The position numbers and the translations under genes were made by a program. The notes under the pieces are model-generated. The model was not told where the DNA came from and made no database searches. It saw only the letters and a list, made by a program, of their open reading frames with translations. From Haemaphysalis longicornis (lineage: Eukaryota > Arthropoda > Arachnida > Ixodida > Ixodidae), in NCBI GenBank assembly GCA_013339765.2, contig CM023450.1, forward strand, positions 104,797,344-104,861,343: 64,000 bases of DNA. Direction: 5' to 3'. Numbering within the stretch: the stretch's first letter is position 1; every line of letters begins with the position of its first letter. Below, piece after piece: positions 1-10,080 of the stretch.

Positions 1-299
1 ATTTTCCTGGTTGTTACGTTTTGTTTTCCTGGTCCGCTAAAAAATGTATGAACAGGGTTCCACTGTATAAGCTTTCCGGTGACTTCCAAGAACTAAAGGG
101 CGCAAAGCGCATCACTGAATCTCAACATTAGTGCGTGCAAGTAGCTGCTTCAAAAGGATTGTGATGATGACTGTTTGGACAGTGATGATGTGCTCGTCAG
201 GTACATGCGTACAGACAAACCTTTCCTTGGAGCCCAACATACCAGTTACATTTGTGTGACAAAAGAGCATTTGAAGAGAAGCTCGGCTCCACTGCTCAC
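1..299 (-). other. Start of myosin VIIa intron 13
   Basis: Intronic sequence downstream of exon 13. No exon matching the next conserved segment is visible here. Confidence 0.7.
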
Positions 300-437
300 C
301 ATGGGCTTCTTGTTCTCGTTGGGCTTGATGCACCTGATGAAGAAGGGGTGGCACTGGCTGAGCGCCTTCATCAGGGAGTCCAGGGACCTCTTGAACTGCG
401 CACTCAGTGTCGGCGTCTTCTTGCGAGTGTCCGTGCC
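300..437 (-). CDS. Myo7a/ck: Myosin VIIa coding exon 13 (residues 597-642)
   Basis: A 138-nt phase 0/0 exon with acceptor ACTGTTGCAG and donor GTGAGC. It encodes GTDTRKKTPTLSAQFKRSLD then SLMKALSQCHPFFIRCIKPN and ENKKPM. This is the lower 50-kDa actin-binding helix region followed by the (P)(F/H)FIRCIKPN strand. In crinkled the protein continues with the SH-helix segment beginning MFDRGL, which must lie beyond the left edge. Confidence 0.96.
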
Positions 438-1372
438 CTGCAACAGTCATGTACATTCAAACGCCAGCGTCTACGAAAGGTCATCGGCAGCAAGTTTTCA
501 CGATATAAGCAAAAAGACACGCAAGGCACACAGTGTGGCTTATTCCTTGACAAACCCCTTTTATCTCTTCATCTCTGCCCTCTCTGCTGCTGTTTCCAGT
601 GAAACAACAGCTTTGTTCTCATCCTGCTTTGTGAGATTGCAAGCTACGTACAGGCGTATGAAGTTTCAGAACTTTGAATACCTCCCATTACTAATAGACA
701 GTTTTAGTTGAGCGTACGCAGAGAGTTGCGCGCGCACGTAGGGGCAGCACAGCCCGCGCAGCGAAGTTCTCGCGAAGAACGTGCGTGTATAAACCAGTAG
801 CGCCGAAATGCGCGCTTTGTGTGTCATGCGGCGCCACTGAACGCCAGATTGGCGAACGAAACATGCGGTTGTCGGCCAGCGCCAGACGTAAACCTAGCCA
901 GAAGAAGCCGTAAACCAGTTAGTGGGGAGACGCCGTTCCTTTGTTCCTTTCGTTCACGGGCGAGAAAGACCGGGAAAGAGGATGGGAGGGGCCTCGCGCA
1001 CGGCCTGCAAAGCCCGCAAACCCGCAACGTAAGAATCCAAAACTTGTGGCACACGCAAAGCGCCGCGGCTGCCGCTTACGTACTGCGCATGTGCTCTCGC
1101 GCCTTCGCAAGTTCCTTGCGCGTGCAGAGCTGCTGCGTGCGCTCAACTAAAACTGTCTAATGTGTGCCGTCTGATACGCTTCAGAACACTTTCCGAACAG
1201 ATGCACAGATCGCCCACCGGCTACCCCCATTTCCAACCTGCTTGCTTGCTATGCATTTTGCACCGAAAAAAAGGCGTAAAAGTCTCGCAGACCTGATCAG
1301 TGAAATTGGGTGCACGTTGCAATAGAGTAAATAGGGTAGCAGAAAGACCAGTCGCTGCGAGCACCAACGTAC
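438..1372 (-). other. Myosin VIIa intron 12
   Basis: A 935-nt intron. The middle (about 715-1150) is richer in CpG than the flanks and ends on both sides with similar text: ACAGTTTTAGTTGAGCG near 699-715 and CGCTCAACTAAAACTGT near 1140-1156. These are inverted copies, so this may be a MITE of roughly 460 bp. Confidence 0.6.
699..1159. mobile_element. Probable MITE with inverted ends in intron 12
   Basis: The left end reads TAGACAGTTTTAGTTGAGCG and the right end is its reverse complement over 20 bases (CGCTCAACTAAAACTGTCTA). Just inside, GCGCGCAC and GTGCGCGC-like stretches continue the symmetry. The flanks each offer a TA dinucleotide. No transposase is present. Confidence 0.65.
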
Positions 1373-1617
1373 CATGCCAATGTCGTTCACAAAGAGATTC
1401 TGGAGAAACTTGTTGTTGCTGACTTGGATCAACTGGATCAAGTCAGCGCTGAACGTGTCCCGGTTCTTCTCCAGGAAGCCACGCGCATCGTAGAAGACCA
1501 CGCCTGCAAAATGGCTCCAAGGCCAAAAGCCGTGTTGATGTCCGACTTGGGCTTCAGATAGTTCTTGTTGGTGCCGTGGGTCTTGTGCAGCTTGTTCAAC
1601 AGCGTCTGATCAGTGCC
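1373..1617 (-). CDS. Myo7a/ck: Myosin VIIa coding exon 12 (residues 516-596) with frame break
   Basis: Acceptor CTTGTGCAG, donor GTACGT. It encodes GTDQTLLNKLHKTHGTNKNY then LKPKSDINTAFGL in one frame, and HFAGVVFYDARGFLEKNRDT and LIQVSNNKFLQNLFVNDIGM in another. The exon is 245 nt; the conserved protein needs 243 (or 246). The break lies between FGL and HFAG, where the minus strand reads CCTTGGAGCCAT near 1521-1532. A net +2 (two doubled bases) or -1 error would explain it. Splice sites and phase are otherwise right, so assembly error is more likely than loss of function. Confidence 0.92.
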
Positions 1618-2346
1618 CTGCACAAGGAATTAGTACAGAATGAAAAACAATTAAAGCCGTATCACTCAATGAGAAAGCTGTTGGAAGTGCAGATAAGTGA
1701 TTCGCCATAATGGGCTGTGGCGCCGTTATCCGCTCACTCTTACCACCCATCACGCTTTTCACCGCCGTGTCTCATTCCTCTCCTGATGAATTCAGCGGAG
1801 GTTTGCTCAACGCATTTCAAATTTCCCGCCTTTGCAGTGCTCGCGTGCCCCCTGCCTGAAACTGCGCCAGCGGGAGTTCTGTTCTTTGTGTGCTTGCATT
1901 TCCTCCCGCACGTGCCGGCGTTGCATTGCCACTTTTTTTTTGCTTACTATCCTAAAAACCAACCCAACGAGCGTTCCTAACTAAATTAACGCGGCCGCTG
2001 CCGTTTAATTACATATATTTTGCCTCAAATGTGCCTGCGGTTTTCTTAGCGCTAAACAACGGGAAGATGTTGGACAGGCGCCAGCAGTTCACGAGTTTCG
2101 AACACTTATGACTATATAAACCGCTTGGCTTTTGAAGCCTCTGTGGGACGCCGCGACGCCAGAATGCCGTGTGGCTCTATTTGGGTCCAGTGAGAGAGCT
2201 ACGCCGACAAGGCGAGTCCCTAATGTGCTCTGTGCTTAGAAGACACTACAATGAGAAAGGGAGGGGTGGTGGTTCCACCGCTAAAGCACCCAGCGCTGAT
2301 GAAACGACAGCTAGTTGAAATATCTTGACAAGAGCTAGGCCCCCAC
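1618..2346 (-). other. Myosin VIIa intron 11, mostly a dispersed repeat
   Basis: Most of this 729-nt intron (about 1651-2242) is one copy of a repeat also present at 40887-41428 and, inverted, at 31955-32798. Confidence 0.8.
1651..2242 (+). repeat. Dispersed repeat family A, copy 1
   Basis: Starts TTAAAGCCGT. Shares with the other two copies the blocks GGGCTGTGGCGCCGTTATCC, TTTCAAATTTCCCGCCTT, AACGAGCGTTCCTAACTAAA, ATATTTTGCCTCAAAT and GAAGCCTCTGTGGGACGCCG in the same order. No protein and no clear terminal inverted repeats. It may be a non-autonomous element; copy 3 runs into a SINE-like tail, which hints at a retroposon. Confidence 0.8.
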
Positions 2347-2557
2347 CTTGGGGAACTTGCTCTCCTCGTCGATGAGCGCCATAATGTTCATGGGCTTGAC
2401 GGCGATGAGGTCGAGGCACTCCTGGTTGTCCACAAACTCAATGTGCTGCCAGTTGATACACTCCAGGTTGTACTCCTCCTGTTCCAGCTTGAAGATGTGC
2501 CGCACAAAGAACTGCTGCAGATTCTCGTTGGCGTAGTTGATGCAGAACTGCTCAAAG
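2347..2557 (-). CDS. Myo7a/ck: Myosin VIIa coding exon 11 (residues 445-515)
   Basis: A 211-nt exon, one base in and phase 0 out; acceptor TTGTGATGCAG, donor GTGGGG. It encodes SFEQFCINYANENLQQFFV, the relay-helix signature common to all myosins, then RHIFKLEQEEYNLE, INWQHIEFVDNQECLDLI and NIMALIDEESKFPK. No frame break. The next exon resumes exactly at GTDQT, as in crinkled. Confidence 0.97.
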
Positions 2558-3088
2558 CTGCATCACAAACGGGGAATGGGGAAAGGGACCACGATTATGG
2601 CAGGAAACGAGGTTCTGACATTAAGCTAGAATCGCATTAGTATCCCAGGATGATGCACTGCACTTTAGTGTCTTAGTGTTGGAGATAGAAATAGAATATG
2701 AAGCATCCGTGCGCAGAGAGCACCCCCCCCCCTTCCTGACAACTTCTGACTATGCACACACCAGGCTTTGCAGCAGTAACTAATTCTCTTTTGCGTTTTT
2801 ATTCGGCTCTAGTGCAATGCTTAGCTTCTGTAAGCAGATTACGATTACGAACCATCCATGCTTACTGATTGTGGAGGTTATCAGAAAATGCTTTTTCCTA
2901 CTAAAACCGAAAGTAAACTTTAAAAGGAAATATTTTACACAAAAAAAGTAATGCAACAGAAAGATGCCGACTTTTTTCTGAGACAGTCTGACCACATGTT
3001 CGCACCAAGTAGGTCAGAATGGGCGTTTCTAAAACAGAGCACCGAATGCTTGCCTCATGCACGGTGATAATCTTGTATTTTATTGTTT

Positions 3089-3275
3089 GTTGTTATCAAT
3101 GTTGGCTATTGATACAGTTTATACAAAAACTGGCTGGCAAAAAAAAAAAAATACAAAAGAGTGTGCCACACTTAGGTTAGTTGTTATCAATCTTGATTAT
3201 TGATACAGTTTATACAAAAAACTGGCAGGCGAAAAATATCTGCAAGAGAACGTATCACACTTTTGACAATTGATA
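3089..3275. repeat. Tandem duplication, 91-bp period, two units
   Basis: GTTGTTATCAAT starts at 3089 and again at 3180. Each is followed by an ATTGATACAGTTTATACAAA block and an ACTGGC(A/T)GGC motif. The units differ by several substitutions and an A-tract, so the duplication is not recent. Confidence 0.75.
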
Positions 3276-3642
3276 TTCACAGTCAAATATAAGTCTTGTG
3301 GGTAACCTAGCTACAGGACCAAGGCATAAAACATTTTTTTAAGAGGAAAAAGGCATTTAAGAACTTGCACCAGAAAGGAACTCTAATTCATATGACATCT
3401 TTGTTGTTTTAATACATGTGTACCTTGGCAACCTCTAGCATATGATGCACACAGGCAGGTTCTACATTACTTCCATCCCTTTGAAGTTGTTCAAAGCATG
3501 CTAAATTTTATACTTGAGCTACATTTGAAAAAAAAAAATCATAAATTAGCACTAACATTTAATGCATTTAACACTGTAGTTGGTGTGAGAAAAACATGCC
3601 ATTGTTTGAAACAAATAATCTGAGCTCCCAAACCAATACACA

Positions 3643-3687
3643 GGAAGGAAGGAAGGAAGGAAGGAAGGAAGGAAGGAAGGAAGGAAG
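3643..3687. repeat. (GGAA)n microsatellite
   Basis: About eleven near-perfect GGAA units in intron 10. Confidence 0.97.
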
Positions 3688-3952
3688 AATGTAGAAGAAA
3701 GGCAGGAAAGTTAACCTGGCTAGAGCCTAGTTTGCTATCCTGCACGTGGGAAAATACACAGGAAAGATTAACAAAAAATCACCAGGAAGCAGTTCACTGG
3801 ATGCTTAGAGCGAAGCATATGGTAAGACTTTGGAGTAAAACGCAAGGAGTGAGCTAAAATGCCCCAATAAGGGAAAGGCAAAAGCAAAATTCCTGATAAC
3901 GGCTGCCCCCCCAAACCAATTTCTCCAGGCCGGGAAGTGGAGGTCTCCTCAC

Positions 3953-4212
3953 CTGTTGACGGCAAAGTTTTCGAAGCCAAAGATGTCCAGCACGCCTATG
4001 GACGTGCGGTAGTGTCCTGGTGATGCCTTTGGCTTGTGGATGGCCGAGTTGATCTTGTTGACAATCCAGATGAACATGCGGCCATAGATGCCCTTTACAA
4101 AGGCGTCCCGCACGTCCTTGGACTGGTACACACTCATGTTTGAGACCACGGTGTCCCCATGAGCAAAGATGGTGCGCGTCATCAGGGCGTCCATTAGGTG
4201 CTGCTGGTTGAC
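3953..4212 (-). CDS. Myo7a/ck: Myosin VIIa coding exon 10 (residues 359-445, TEDS site and switch II)
   Basis: A 260-nt exon, phase 0 in and two bases out; acceptor CCCAACTAG, donor GTGAGG. It encodes LMDALMTRTIFAHGDTVVSN, then SKDVRDAFVKGIYGRMFIWI, and SIGVLDIFGFENFAVN. Asp378, sixteen residues before the DAF of DVRDAF, is the TEDS-rule position in the actin-binding cardiomyopathy loop; human MYO7A has Glu there as I recall, so both are constitutively acidic. DIFGFE (434-439) is switch II. The linker KPKASPGHYRT is slightly longer than in fly. Confidence 0.97.
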
Positions 4213-5026
4213 CTAGTTGGGACAGACGCGACAAGAACACTATAACCTCCCATTTTTACCGCTCGCTATCATATACCGCACACAGATGTGTATGAAGAAA
4301 CGACAGCTATCCAGTTTACCCACATGAATCTCCTAATTTAGTATGTGAAGACAAAGTATGACTGAAACCAAAAATAAAATTCACCTGACTACCTGCACAA
4401 GTGAGACAGCCTGTTGATAATGTTTAAAAAGCTGAAATTTTTGTCTTTTTTAATTATGCGCATGTTCGGGAAAAGTTGATAGATGCACTGGTTGTTCATT
4501 TACATGTCCCCATCGTAGCGTTCATTACAGAAAAATGTTTAAACAAACAAGCTCCACCAATCTCACTTTGCCGTTCCTGGTTCGTGATGTCACAGATCGT
4601 GGTGAGGGAACATGGGCAATGATACCAATTTTAACACTTTCTGCATTAATAAATGACTGCCCATCTCGTGAGTGAAGTAATTGCATTCACAGCACTATAA
4701 TATTGACAAAGACCAACTTACTTTTACACTTGGGCTCCCTCTAAGCAGAGTATTGGTGTAAGGGTACAGTACATTGTTTCCACTGATGTTGCAAGTCGGT
4801 TGCAAGTTAATACAAAGTATGCAACAGGTTACTACTATATCGAGTTATGCTATGTGCTTTTGCATTTTTATCAGGCTGTGGTTTTCAAAACAAATAAAAA
4901 TACATGCATGTATGCGCATACACACGCAAACACCCGCACGAACACACCTTTCTTTGCGAACAATCACTCCTTCTGGCCGGCAAGTGGCACCCACTAGGAA
5001 CACGTAAATTTAAGATCAAAACTTAC
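4213..5026 (-). other. Myosin VIIa intron 9
   Basis: An 814-nt AT-rich intron with a loose CA-rich tract near 4905-4950. No mobile element or RNA gene recognised. Confidence 0.7.
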
Positions 5027-5103
5027 CTCGAGGAGCTTTGCAGCGCTTTGGACACTGCCAGCACCAATGATTTCCACAGCATCAAGGTTGTCAATGAGCC
5101 GAG
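5027..5103 (-). CDS. Myo7a/ck: Myosin VIIa coding exon 9 (residues 333-358)
   Basis: A short 77-nt exon, two bases in and phase 0 out, with acceptor TTATTTTCGCAG and donor GTAAGT. It encodes RLIDNLDAVEII then SVQSAAKLLE, aligned with crinkled TVVDNLDATEI and VERVAGLLG. Only 98 nt separate it from exon 8. It belongs to the variable part of the upper 50-kDa subdomain. Confidence 0.93.
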
Positions 5104-5201
5104 CTGCGAAAATAAGAGTAGCACAAATGTTAGCATGGTTAGCCGCTAACACGTTGGCTAAGGGCAGCTGCGCTTGTCTGACCCGAGATGTGCGCACTTA
5201 C

Positions 5202-5354
5202 GCTTGTACTTGATGTTGCCAAGATGCAGCACAATGGCCAGGATCTTGAGAATGTCCCAGATTTCATGATCGGAGAACATCAGCACTTTCATGGCAGAGC
5301 GGATGTCAGCAACTCAGCCGTGTCATCCCTACCTTCACACGTGATGCTTCCACC
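5202..5354 (-). CDS. Myo7a/ck: Myosin VIIa coding exon 8 (residues 282-333) with 1-nt frame break
   Basis: The acceptor is CCAAACAG and the donor GTAAGT. It encodes GGSITCEGRDDTAEL, then, after a shift of one base, ADIRSAMKVLMFSDHEIWDI and LKILAIVLHLGNIKYK. The exon is 153 nt but the conserved protein and the phases of exons 7 and 9 need 154. The missing base falls where the minus strand reads GAGTTGCTGACATCC near 5309-5323; a doubled G there would restore the family pattern. Everything else, including both splice sites, is intact, so I regard it as a functional exon with a probable base-call deletion, or less likely a pseudogene lesion. Confidence 0.92.
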
Positions 5355-5552
5355 CTGTTTGGAAGAAAACGAGGTGGCAAGTTGTGACCAAAGGTGCAAT
5401 GGTCCTCGTTTTTTTGTTTAATTCTAGTTAAGTGATCTGTGTCACCACTGGCCATCCAGGCCTTCAGCCAGCAGAAACGGTGGTTATGGATCGTGACTTT
5501 GACACAGTTACGGTAGGTACGTTCATGCCTAACCAACGGGACAATGACATAC

Positions 5553-5666
5553 CTGTGTCAAGTAGTGGTACTTTGAGGCATCTTGAATCTCAAGCTTCGT
5601 CTTGTCTTCTTTACTCAGCCCTGACAGCATGCAGTAGAATATGTGGTAATTTCTTTCGTATTGGGC
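5553..5666 (-). CDS. Myo7a/ck: Myosin VIIa coding exon 7 (residues 244-281)
   Basis: A 114-nt phase 0/0 exon with acceptor CTTTCCAG and donor GTATGT. It encodes AQYERNYHIFYCMLSGLS, the myosin ERNYH.FY signature of the upper 50-kDa subdomain, then KEDKTKLEI and ASKYHYLTQ. The frame is intact. Confidence 0.95.
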
Positions 5667-5979
5667 CTGGAAAGAAAAAAAAAAAATTTCTCAGTTCTCC
5701 CTCTGCATTCTTCTCACTGCGCAGGTTTCTATAACATATCCAAGAAATTAAAGTAGCAAAAAATAATGGCATCTATATCTTTATAAGAAATGCCTACACC
5801 TTCTCAAAACTCTTAATTTTAAGTATCACTTAAGAAGAAGTACATAGAACCCCCAAATGTTATGGTCACATCTTGAGTAGAACTCCCACACCTGCTTCAG
5901 CATCACACTTGTGTAATTTATGGTACGAGTTATATGCAGGAAAATACGGTACTGCATGCAGGTGCGAGTAAATACTTAC
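5667..5979 (-). other. Myosin VIIa intron 6
   Basis: A 313-nt intron, AT-rich, with an A-tract on the plus strand next to the exon 7 acceptor. No other feature seen. Confidence 0.7.
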
Positions 5980-6122
5980 TTGGCTCACAATCCGAGACTT
6001 TTCAAGCAGGTACTGTTCAATTTTGGCACCTTCAATGACGCCCTGCTTGTTAAAGTGAATGTCAATATATTTGCCAAACCTACTGGAGTTGTCATTTCGG
6101 ATCGTCTTTGCATTTCCGAATG
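5980..6122 (-). CDS. Myo7a/ck: Myosin VIIa coding exon 6 (residues 197-243, switch I)
   Basis: A 143-nt exon, two bases in and phase 0 out. It encodes AFGNAKTIRNDNSSRFGKY (switch I NDNSSRFG at 205-212, coordinating Mg-ATP), IDIHF, EGAKIEQYLLEKSRIVSQ. The acceptor is CCCTCCTCAG and the donor GTAAGT, both strong. It reads without interruption and matches Drosophila crinkled closely. Confidence 0.97.
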
Positions 6123-6667
6123 CTGAGGAGGGGGGGACAAGGAAAAAACAAACAAAACAATGAATTTACGGTATGAAAACGTTGCAGCTCAGACAAACGT
6201 GCGTCAGCGCTCAGGCAAAAGATAAGGGGCCTATGGTATCTTTTTATGGAATTTTATGGTATCTAGAGCTTTAAATCAGGTTGGAGATCAGGTGACCCGG
6301 TTTTTGGTGCTTAAGCTTTTTCCTGCCCATAGAGAGAAACTAAAGGCCGAATACAGAGGGATCATACCTTGTCTAGCTTTCCTGCTCAAAGACGCCCTAC
6401 GCATTGTTTCTGTACAAATAATAAAGCTGGCATTTCTCTCTCCTGTACAGTGCCATTTTCACAAATTGTGATCAGGTTAGCTGCGCAGACATGCATCTAA
6501 CAGAAGACACAAAAATTACCACTTAGTTGGGTGACATGGTTACCAGTAAAGCCGATGACCAGCATGCTTGCCCAACCCCCTGCCTTACAGGGTTAGCATG
6601 TAGCAACCCAGTCTAAGAATGACGTAAAAACCTAGGAACGATGAAAAAAAAAAAAAAACGACCTTAC
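6123..6667 (-). other. Myosin VIIa intron 5
   Basis: A 545-nt intron. It has a purine homopolymer run (the A-tract near 6643-6658) and a G-rich stretch just upstream of the exon 6 acceptor on the plus strand. Nothing else is recognised. Confidence 0.7.
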
Positions 6668-6789
6668 CTTCCAGAATTGGGTTAGCTTCTAAGATTTGTT
6701 GCTCTATCCATGAGTGCTGGCCGCTAATAGCTGCCAAGTACTGGAGGATCAACTTCGTGCTTTCTGTCTTTCCGGCCCCACTTTCGCCA
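6668..6789 (-). CDS. Myo7a/ck: Myosin VIIa coding exon 5 (residues 155-196, P-loop)
   Basis: A 122-nt exon starting with the third base of Ser155 and ending one base into Ala196. It carries the Walker A/P-loop GESGAGKT (156-163), which binds the nucleotide phosphates, then ESTKLILQYLAAISGQHSW and EQQILEANPILE, the helix and loop typical of class VII. The acceptor is CTTCATTGCAG and the donor GTAAGG. All nucleotide-contact residues are intact. Confidence 0.97.
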
Positions 6790-7483
6790 CTGCAATGAAG
6801 GGAAAGAAATGTGAACTGTTCGTGGAATAAAACTAAACACTGGCGAATGAAAACTTGGCAATGTCTGCAATGCACATCATGTACAATGCTTTAAACTGGG
6901 TCTTTTGTGTTAACAGAACACAGTCCATGAGGCTAGCAAATTGAAGGGCTGCAGATTAATTTAGACCACCCAGGGATCTTTCACGCATACTGAAGTCATG
7001 GACACGAATTGTCTCGTTTTCTTGCATCCATCAAAAACATGGCCACCACAGCCAAGAAAAGTAACTGTGACTCTGTGCTTTACGGCTCAGTGCTTTAGAG
7101 GCAAAGCCACCATTGTGGGTACACGTGCTGCAAGGTAGCCCTCCCATATGCCTCCACAGCCTTGAAACAAATACATTGCATAGTTAGAATGGCAGTGTGA
7201 ATATGGCGAACTTGGGACAGCCGAAGCATGCTTTCATCATAAAAATGCCTCAGAAAAATGCCTGGAATGCCACAAAGAGATCCTGGGTAGCTACCAATAC
7301 CCTCTGTGCGTGTGCTTTTCTAGACGCCTCAAAGAGAGGTTGTAAACAAATATTTTTAGCCAAGTTCAGAGATTGTGCGTGCCGAACAATAATTTATGAC
7401 ACACTGTATGTGCTAAGATGTTCGAAGGCCGTAGGAGAAAAGTGCAAGGCATGAGAATTGAGGCACATCAACGTGGTCCCCAC
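6790..7483 (-). other. Myosin VIIa intron 4
   Basis: A 694-nt intron between the exons that split the first Ser of SGESGAGKT. I see no repeat, small RNA or additional exon in it. Confidence 0.7.
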
Positions 7484-7668
7484 CTGATGATGACGCACTG
7501 GTTGACGTGAAACCTCTTCATGTTGGTGTAGGCGTTGTCACCGATGGCAAAGATGTGCGGGGGCAGCTCGCCAATCTTCTTGTCCTTGTAGAGCTTGATC
7601 TGCTCCGCCGTGTAGATGGGCAGTATCTGGTATGGGTTCACCGCCACCAGGATGGACCCAGTGTACGT
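7484..7668 (-). CDS. Myo7a/ck: Myosin VIIa coding exon 4 (residues 94-155)
   Basis: A 185-nt exon, phase 0 in and two bases out. It encodes TYTGSILVAVNPYQILPIYT, the purine-binding loop region (NPYQ), then KKIGELPPHIFAIGDNAY and HVNQCVII with the AG of the following Ser. This is the segment just before the P-loop. The acceptor is CTCCTTGCAG and the donor GTGGGG, weaker than the others but in the correct phase. A MITE ends only 36 bp upstream of the acceptor. Confidence 0.96.
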
Positions 7669-7704
7669 CTGCAAGGAGGGACGAGTGGGAAGGGGAGGAG
7701 CTAC

Positions 7705-8634
7705 TAGAGCACTGCACTGGACGGCCTGATTTTGAAGTGCGGGCTTGGCCTGAGCCTGCTCTATGAAGCCCGGCCCCAGCCCGAGCCCAATTTTAAGCCT
7801 AGGGAGGGCCCGTGTGCACGTGACCAGGCCGGGCTTAGATGCTGAAAGAAATTTATTTATTATATTTGGTTGAGTGCCTTCGTAGTAGGCAAGCAGATGG
7901 AGCATCTAGTCTGAACAGCTTGCCACGGACTGAAATGCAAAAATTTAGGGGTAAGTAGCGCACATGCTTCAGCTTCTACCATCTTCAGTTCATGTCACAC
8001 TAGTGTAATAATACCTTATATCCTTACATCAGCGACACCATCACCTTTGATGACCAGATTCTTGGCAATATCACGTGGTTGTCTTGGCCACAAGCTAGTA
8101 TGCTGAAATTTTTGGTGCCACGTTTGAATCAATGTGTATCTGTGTACATGCATTGAAATGTTCTACATGCAGTGGTTGCTCAGCGGTGCTGTTTCTCTAG
8201 CACGTGAGCTCAATTCCTGGCCACAGCAGCCACATTTCAATGGGTGCGATACGTGTACATAGACATAGGTGCAGAGCTCAAGGTCGTCTGAATTAATCCC
8301 CTCCCCGCTACGGCGTTCCTTGTAATCGCGTCTTTGGTATGTTATACTCCAAAATATAAAATCTTGATGCAGTAAATGAAATGCCATTAAAATTTCAGTA
8401 CACTGACTACCAGACCTACCAAAACACGTTTTTAAAACAATGCGTGCAACCAACATCAGAACCACATGAAAACAAACTCAGAACATTCCTTGGAATTCTC
8501 TTTACTACATTTCACATCGAAAATATTAATGGCCAGGTCCATGAATTCAAGCTCGAGCCCGGTCGGGCCCACGGCTTTGAGCCTTAGCCTGGCCTGGGCC
8601 CGCGACATTGAGCCTGGGTCCGTGCAGTGCTCTA
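7705..8634. mobile_element. hAT-like non-autonomous DNA transposon (MITE, 930 bp)
   Basis: Terminal inverted repeats begin TAGAGCACTGCAC at 7705 and end with the complement GTGCAGTGCTCTA at 8634. Both subterminal regions are crowded with GGGC/GCCC motifs, as expected for hAT transposase-binding sites. The flanking octamers GGAGCTAC (7697-7704) and AGAGTTAC (8635-8642) match at 6 of 8 positions and look like a decayed 8-bp target duplication, the hAT hallmark. No transposase frame inside. It ends 36 bp upstream of the exon 4 acceptor. Confidence 0.75.
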
Positions 8635-9329
8635 AGAGTTACTCTTTCAGAAAGCACGACGATCTGCCACTGCTTACTAACCAAACACTTTACAGAGTAA
8701 CGGCATAGCGAGAGCTTGTGTCCTTACCGTTTTTAACCAAACGCGTACAGGAGCCTTCCATGCGTCAAGCACCTGATTGATCTCGCTTTGGAAGGCCCTG
8801 GTGTTCTATACGCCTTGGGCTATGTTCAGACTACCGACGCAAAAGCTGTATCGTGAACTACGGACGTAAAAAAACGGCGTGTCACACAGTTCAGTTGGCT
8901 GAGACGTGAAATGACGTCATTCTTTAAACATATTACAACAGTTGTGGCAACAGTCTGAACCCGGCCTTACTTTCACTGTACAAAAGGAGGATAAACATAA
9001 CTGCAGCTGTTTTAACCAACTGAACATTTTCTGTCATCAAGGCGAAGGCAGGTCTGTTGAAGCCCCACTCGTAGCTTCTCTAGAAGTTGTTGCTGAGTAG
9101 CTAAAGGAGGGCAGTGGAGCATCAGTAAACGAAATGACCAGCAAGAATGCAACTGCTGTAAGCCTCATATTGAGGCAGTTTTCTGATACAGGCTGACTTA
9201 ACCACCACAACCTTCACAATAGCTGAAAACATATCATCTCATTATACAGCCTTTATATTAAGGTGTGCCAAAAGTGCTAAAACTAAAAATAAAAGTCACA
9301 TAAGAAAAAGACTGCACCTTTGAAAAGCC

Positions 9330-9390
9330 CACACTCACACACATACATGCATACACATATACATGCATGCACATCCTGGCATGTACACCT
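9330..9390. repeat. CA/TG-rich low-complexity tract
   Basis: Alternating CACACTCACACACATACATG-type text, imperfect. Confidence 0.8.
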
Positions 9391-10080
9391 ACACAAACTG
9401 TGGTTTTTAAGTGGGACTTTTTTTCCTGCATAAATCTGCTCAATGAATTGGCACAAAATACTTGCCTGAGATATATCTAAACAAAAAAAGTGCAAAAAAA
9501 TTGCAAAGCAAATCTTTAACATGCATGAGCCTGAAGTTGATCCGTTTCGGTCAAATGTGGGAAAGAATTTCGTGTTATAAGAGTGTGTTTTATTTCCAAA
9601 GTATTTCTATGAAAACATCTTGCAATTCTTTATTATATTGGCAAGCTGGAGGACAGTGTGGTACCTGTGAGAACAGCATTCCTCCAAACAATCAGGAAAA
9701 TGGAATGACGTGTGACACCTTACCACATTGTTACATTTCATTTCCCTCGCAATTCCAGTACACAATAAAAGTGTCAGTGTCATGTGGGGACAAATACGAC
9801 CGTGACGTGCAGGTCCCACCGGAGCAACCATACACTGGAAGCAATGTGCCATAGGGTGGCGTGAACAAAGAGCTTGCCTGTACATGTCAACGCATCAAAC
9901 TTTGGACTCTTGACTTGTTAAAAAGGAAGATTGCAATCATGGATGAGGGACAAGCAGCAGCAGTGCTGAATGTTTTTGGAGTATATATATATTCTGATCT
10001 TCCTTGAAGTTAGTTCATGAAAATTGTATTTTTTTTCAATAGCTTGCTATCTTTGCCTTAGTTGCCCTGAGACAGGGATG

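Larger units (their letters stand above)
2558..3952 (-). other. Myosin VIIa intron 10
   Basis: A 1.4-kb AT-rich intron. It holds an imperfect tandem duplication with a 91-bp period (3089-3275) and a (GGAA)n microsatellite (3643-3687). No mobile element was recognised. Confidence 0.7.

Noticed and set aside
8812..8970. Small MITE with GTTCAGACT ends
   Set aside because: Only about 9-12 bases match between the ends; too weak to call.
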